A stretch of 64,000 nt of DNA, taken from Vibrio quintilis. Lineage in GTDB: Bacteria > Pseudomonadota > Gammaproteobacteria > Enterobacterales > Vibrionaceae. Position numbers and translations under genes: made by a program. Below the pieces are notes generated by a model. The model saw only the letters and a list, made by a program, of their open reading frames with translations, ran no database searches and was not told the origin of the DNA. Below, one piece after another: positions 62,201 to 64,000 of the stretch. The stretch lies in NCBI RefSeq assembly GCF_024529975.1, contig NZ_AP024898.1, forward strand, positions 1 through 64,000. The letters run 5' to 3'. The stretch's first letter is position 1, and each line of letters begins with the position of its first letter.

Positions 62201-64000
62201 TTCTTTACTGGCTGTTCAGCTCATTTCCCGTATTCGCGAGCAGTTGCATGTCGAGCTGTCTCTGGCCGATATGTTTGCATGGCCGGTGTTGCGTCAGCTG
62301 GCCTCCCATATTCAGAAGATGAAACCTGCTTCATCAACAGGTTTTTCTATCCCATCTGATCCCGGTGAATATGAAAACTGTGCATTCCCGTTATCATTTG
62401 CACAGCAGCGCTTGTGGTTTCTGGCGCAAATGGATACGGAAGCAGCACAGGCCTACATTATCGCAGGAAGTGTACATCTTAAAGGTCAGTTAGATATTCA
62501 TATCCTGCAACAAGCACTGGACCAGATTGTGGCCAGACATGCAATATTACGGACGCATTTTCAAAAAGAATCAGATGGTCCGGTTCAGATCATTGAACCC
62601 GTTGGCCGCGGATTTTCTTTGCAGGTCATTGAAGCTGAAGCGATAAAAACGAAAGATAATAAAACCGGGTCAGAAACATTTGAGCCTGCTTTTGATCTGG
62701 AGAAGGGACCGTTAATCCAGGGGCGGCTGCTCTGTTTCCCTGAACATGAATATCAGTTACAGCTGGCGATGCATCATTTGATCGCTGATGGCTGGTCTGT
62801 GAGTGTGTTTATCCAGGAGTTAAATGTCCTGTATGCCAGTCTGTATCAGGGAAAAGAAGTGCTCTTACCTGAGTTACCTTTACAATATGCGGATTATGCC
62901 CGCTGGCAATACGACGCTTTGCAGGAAGCGGAGCTGAAAAAGCAACTCTCTTACTGGGTGAAGCAGTTACAGTGGATTCCGGAGTATTTAAACCTGCCGA
63001 CGGATTATCCAAGGCCTAAAGTACAGGATTACACCGGAAAATATTTACCGGTGCAGTTTGATCCTCTGTTTACGGCAGAACTCAGAGAATTTTGCCGTCT
63101 TCAGGGCTGTACAATGTATATGCTGCTGTTGGCTGGCTGGTCTGTGGTGATGGGACGGGTGTCTCAGCAGCACGATATTATGATTGGTTCCCCTGTGGCA
63201 GGCCGGACAATGATTGAGACCGAATCACTGATCGGTATGTTTGTGAATACACTGGCACTTCGTATTGATTTGTCAGACGCTCCGGATACAAAAAGTCTGC
63301 TGGCACAATTAAAATCGACCGCTTTATCTGCGATGGAAAATAAAGACATTCCGTTTGAGCAGGTTGTAGAGGCTGTTTCACCGGTACGGAGTCTGTCACA
63401 TAGTCCGGTTTTTCAGGTGATGTTTGCATTACAAAATGTTCCTGCTGCTGAAATTGATTTACCAGATGTAACTTTGCTTTCGTTTGAACCATTGGTAAAG
63501 AATGCCAAGTTTGACTTAAGCCTTGAAATCACAGAAAAAGAGGATGTGCTGGAAGGGTTTATCAACTACGCATCGGCCCTGTTTGATGAGCGGATGATAC
63601 AAAAGTATCTGAAGTACTGGCAGCAGTTACTGCAGGAAATGATACGTCATCCGGATCAGTCCGTTCATACCTTATCCATGCTTTCGCCACAAGAGTCAGT
63701 GAAGTTACTGAATGAATTCAGTTCAGGTGACAGGTCGCCTGTGAACTGTTTTTGTGTGCATGAGTGGTTTGAACAACAAGTCCGGAGAATACCTGATGCT
63801 ATTGCGGTTATTGCCGGTGAAGATCAGATTTCTTACCGGCAGTTAAATCAGCAGGCCAACCAGCTGGCCTCTTATCTAAGCCGCTCAGGGATTGGTCCTG
63901 AAAAGAGAGTGGCACTTTTGTGTGACAGAAATATCGGGTTTATTACCGCGATGCTTTCCGTATTGAAAGCCGGAGGTGGTTATATTCCGATTGATCCTTC
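59202..64000 (+). CDS. Nonribosomal peptide synthetase (C-A-T-C-A..., runs off the window)
   Basis: At least 1599 residues, with no stop before the window end. Condensation domain 1 (about 1-430; HHLVMDGFGG near 141) resembles the EntF N-terminal C domain, including the KHQRY and GPADDL segments. Adenylation domain 1 covers about 460-960 (YTSGSTGNPKG near 606, GYGPTE, YRSGDLGRW, NGKVDR). The carrier-protein serine is in LGGHSLL near 1000, and condensation domain 2 has HHLIADGWS near 1190. Adenylation domain 2 begins near 1519 and is cut by the edge. Both condensation active sites are intact. The inferred A1 specificity residues are D-A-M-W-I-G-G-T-F-K, close to valine codes. Confidence 0.93.
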   Translation, partial: MHDHNRRLFPLSAAQQGIWFSQIMNPFAQAEVYKITEYLKIFGQIQTGIFETALRQALLEAESFNLVFEDTEAGPRQYVKPQTDWHFPVIDMRQEDDPESSAQLWMKADMARPFNLGHGPLFSFALLQLEDNLFLFFASTHHLVMDGFGGYLFVRRVAEIYSAMVNDSAIPACPFSQLSEVLHSEMTYPDSEQFQTSRQYWQTQAKHWPEPFSLSGENKACSEVLRCQSSLSVQDNINLDLQTKAHQTTLPVLLTALAAIYLRRLSDQDDLLIGFPMMARHNRLLRSFPGMMANVLPLQLKLHTEMTLADVLFLVKRQVRHIAKHQRYRPESLYTKSRNDGSEKTCPTIINIIPFPYDMRFDGMASEVHNLLFGPADDLVIHFCDYGPRRGIQVFMEANAALYTESQLQIHLDRLIRFFSVILAQEERLCLAQYPLLLPEEQRRIAAWNQTAVRYPANRNIYSLFREQAQRTPDAVAIVCREGQFTYGDSEQRIYQLAGYLKTCRIEKGDAVVVCLERSVELILAQLAIMHCGAVYVPVDPNAPDERLNFVLSDCKAKMILTSPDRQSGFIPGIQTMSITLSTLARLPGEFTSPAELSGKDPAYIMYTSGSTGNPKGVLVPHRAVLRLVIRCGYADFAPQDRMAFAANPGFDAATMEVWAPLLNGGAVVVIDQGVLLDPQQLEETLIRQQVSILWMTAGLFKQYAEMLGNVFQQLRYLIVGGDVLDPSVIQQVLENNPPGHLLNGYGPTETTTFALTHEIRLQSSALRAIPLGRPVNNTKVYILDSNHQPVPVGIIGEIYIGGDGVALGYVNRPDLTDEKFLPDPFSEQSDARMYRSGDLGRWRADGVIEFAGRNDDQIKIRGFRIEPAEIELALQACEGVHHAIVIAESIPKQAKRLVAYYVCQPGCRVFAEKLKTALESQFPDYMIPAGYIELTSLPLTVNGKVDRQALPAPDENAFIRYEYEEPRGETECILADIWQRLLNIRHIGRHDHFFTLGGHSLLAVQLISRIREQLHVELSLADMFAWPVLRQLASHIQKMKPASSTGFSIPSDPGEYENCAFPLSFAQQRLWFLAQMDTEAAQAYIIAGSVHLKGQLDIHILQQALDQIVARHAILRTHFQKESDGPVQIIEPVGRGFSLQVIEAEAIKTKDNKTGSETFEPAFDLEKGPLIQGRLLCFPEHEYQLQLAMHHLIADGWSVSVFIQELNVLYASLYQGKEVLLPELPLQYADYARWQYDALQEAELKKQLSYWVKQLQWIPEYLNLPTDYPRPKVQDYTGKYLPVQFDPLFTAELREFCRLQGCTMYMLLLAGWSVVMGRVSQQHDIMIGSPVAGRTMIETESLIGMFVNTLALRIDLSDAPDTKSLLAQLKSTALSAMENKDIPFEQVVEAVSPVRSLSHSPVFQVMFALQNVPAAEIDLPDVTLLSFEPLVKNAKFDLSLEITEKEDVLEGFINYASALFDERMIQKYLKYWQQLLQEMIRHPDQSVHTLSMLSPQESVKLLNEFSSGDRSPVNCFCVHEWFEQQVRRIPDAIAVIAGEDQISYRQLNQQANQLASYLSRSGIGPEKRVALLCDRNIGFITAMLSVLKAGGGYIPIDP

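Overview
The window looks like part of the second chromosome of a Vibrio, close to its replication origin. It opens exactly at the start codon of a ParA2-type partition ATPase followed by ParB2. At least three 15-bp palindromes match the Vibrio chromosome II centromere parS2 (NTTTACANTGTAAAN). One forms the last codons of tmcA, a second lies 21 bp beyond it, and a third is at 19.2 kb. The type VI secretion cluster has the gene order of the large V. cholerae cluster. No rRNA, tRNA, CRISPR array, prophage or complete insertion sequence was seen.

Layout. 0-8.3 kb: parA2-parB2, tmcA, a FapA-type DUF342 protein, a LapD-like sensor that stops after its HAMP segment, and pdxH. 8.3-11.5 kb: two tandem paralogous secreted coiled-coil/PEGA proteins, one carrying a sulfatase-modifying-factor fold that lacks the usual cysteines. 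12-18.5 kb: a proline-utilisation block with an AraC regulator, PutA without its DNA-binding domain, a separate gene resembling the C-terminal domain of long PutA proteins, and putP. 19-26 kb: a zinc-ribbon miniprotein, a lipoprotein, then a Fur-box-preceded TonB receptor and a FecBCDE-like importer, probably for a citrate-type siderophore. 26-30.5 kb: two tandem GalR/AscG-like repressors and a soluble FIST-domain chemoreceptor.

31.4-53.3 kb: a complete structural type VI secretion cluster (PAAR, Sel1 protein, tssBCEFG, FHA, tssJKL, clpV, vasH, vasI-like, tssA, tssM, vasL-like) without hcp, vgrG or a recognisable effector/immunity pair. 53.3-55.7 kb: pncB and its probable divergent regulator nrtR, with a palindromic operator next to pncB. 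56-58.7 kb: a membrane diguanylate cyclase, a CI-like regulator and two divergent small ORFs. 59.2 kb to the end: a large nonribosomal peptide synthetase, open at the window edge, starting with an EntF-like condensation domain.

A palindromic intergenic repeat family runs through the window. It has full copies of 185 and 266 bp, collapsed hairpin-only copies of 38-47 bp, and fragments. All share the end sequence TATACCCAAGCAACCTG. It looks like a MITE whose short derivatives may act as terminators, and one fragment supplies the C-terminus of a small protein.

The most unusual points are the PutA C-terminal domain encoded as a separate gene, the hairpin that would mask the ribosome binding site of the first T6SS gene, the PAAR-Sel1 overlap, the parS2 site inside the tmcA coding end, the LapD-like stub, and the NRPS module with a probable valine-type adenylation code.
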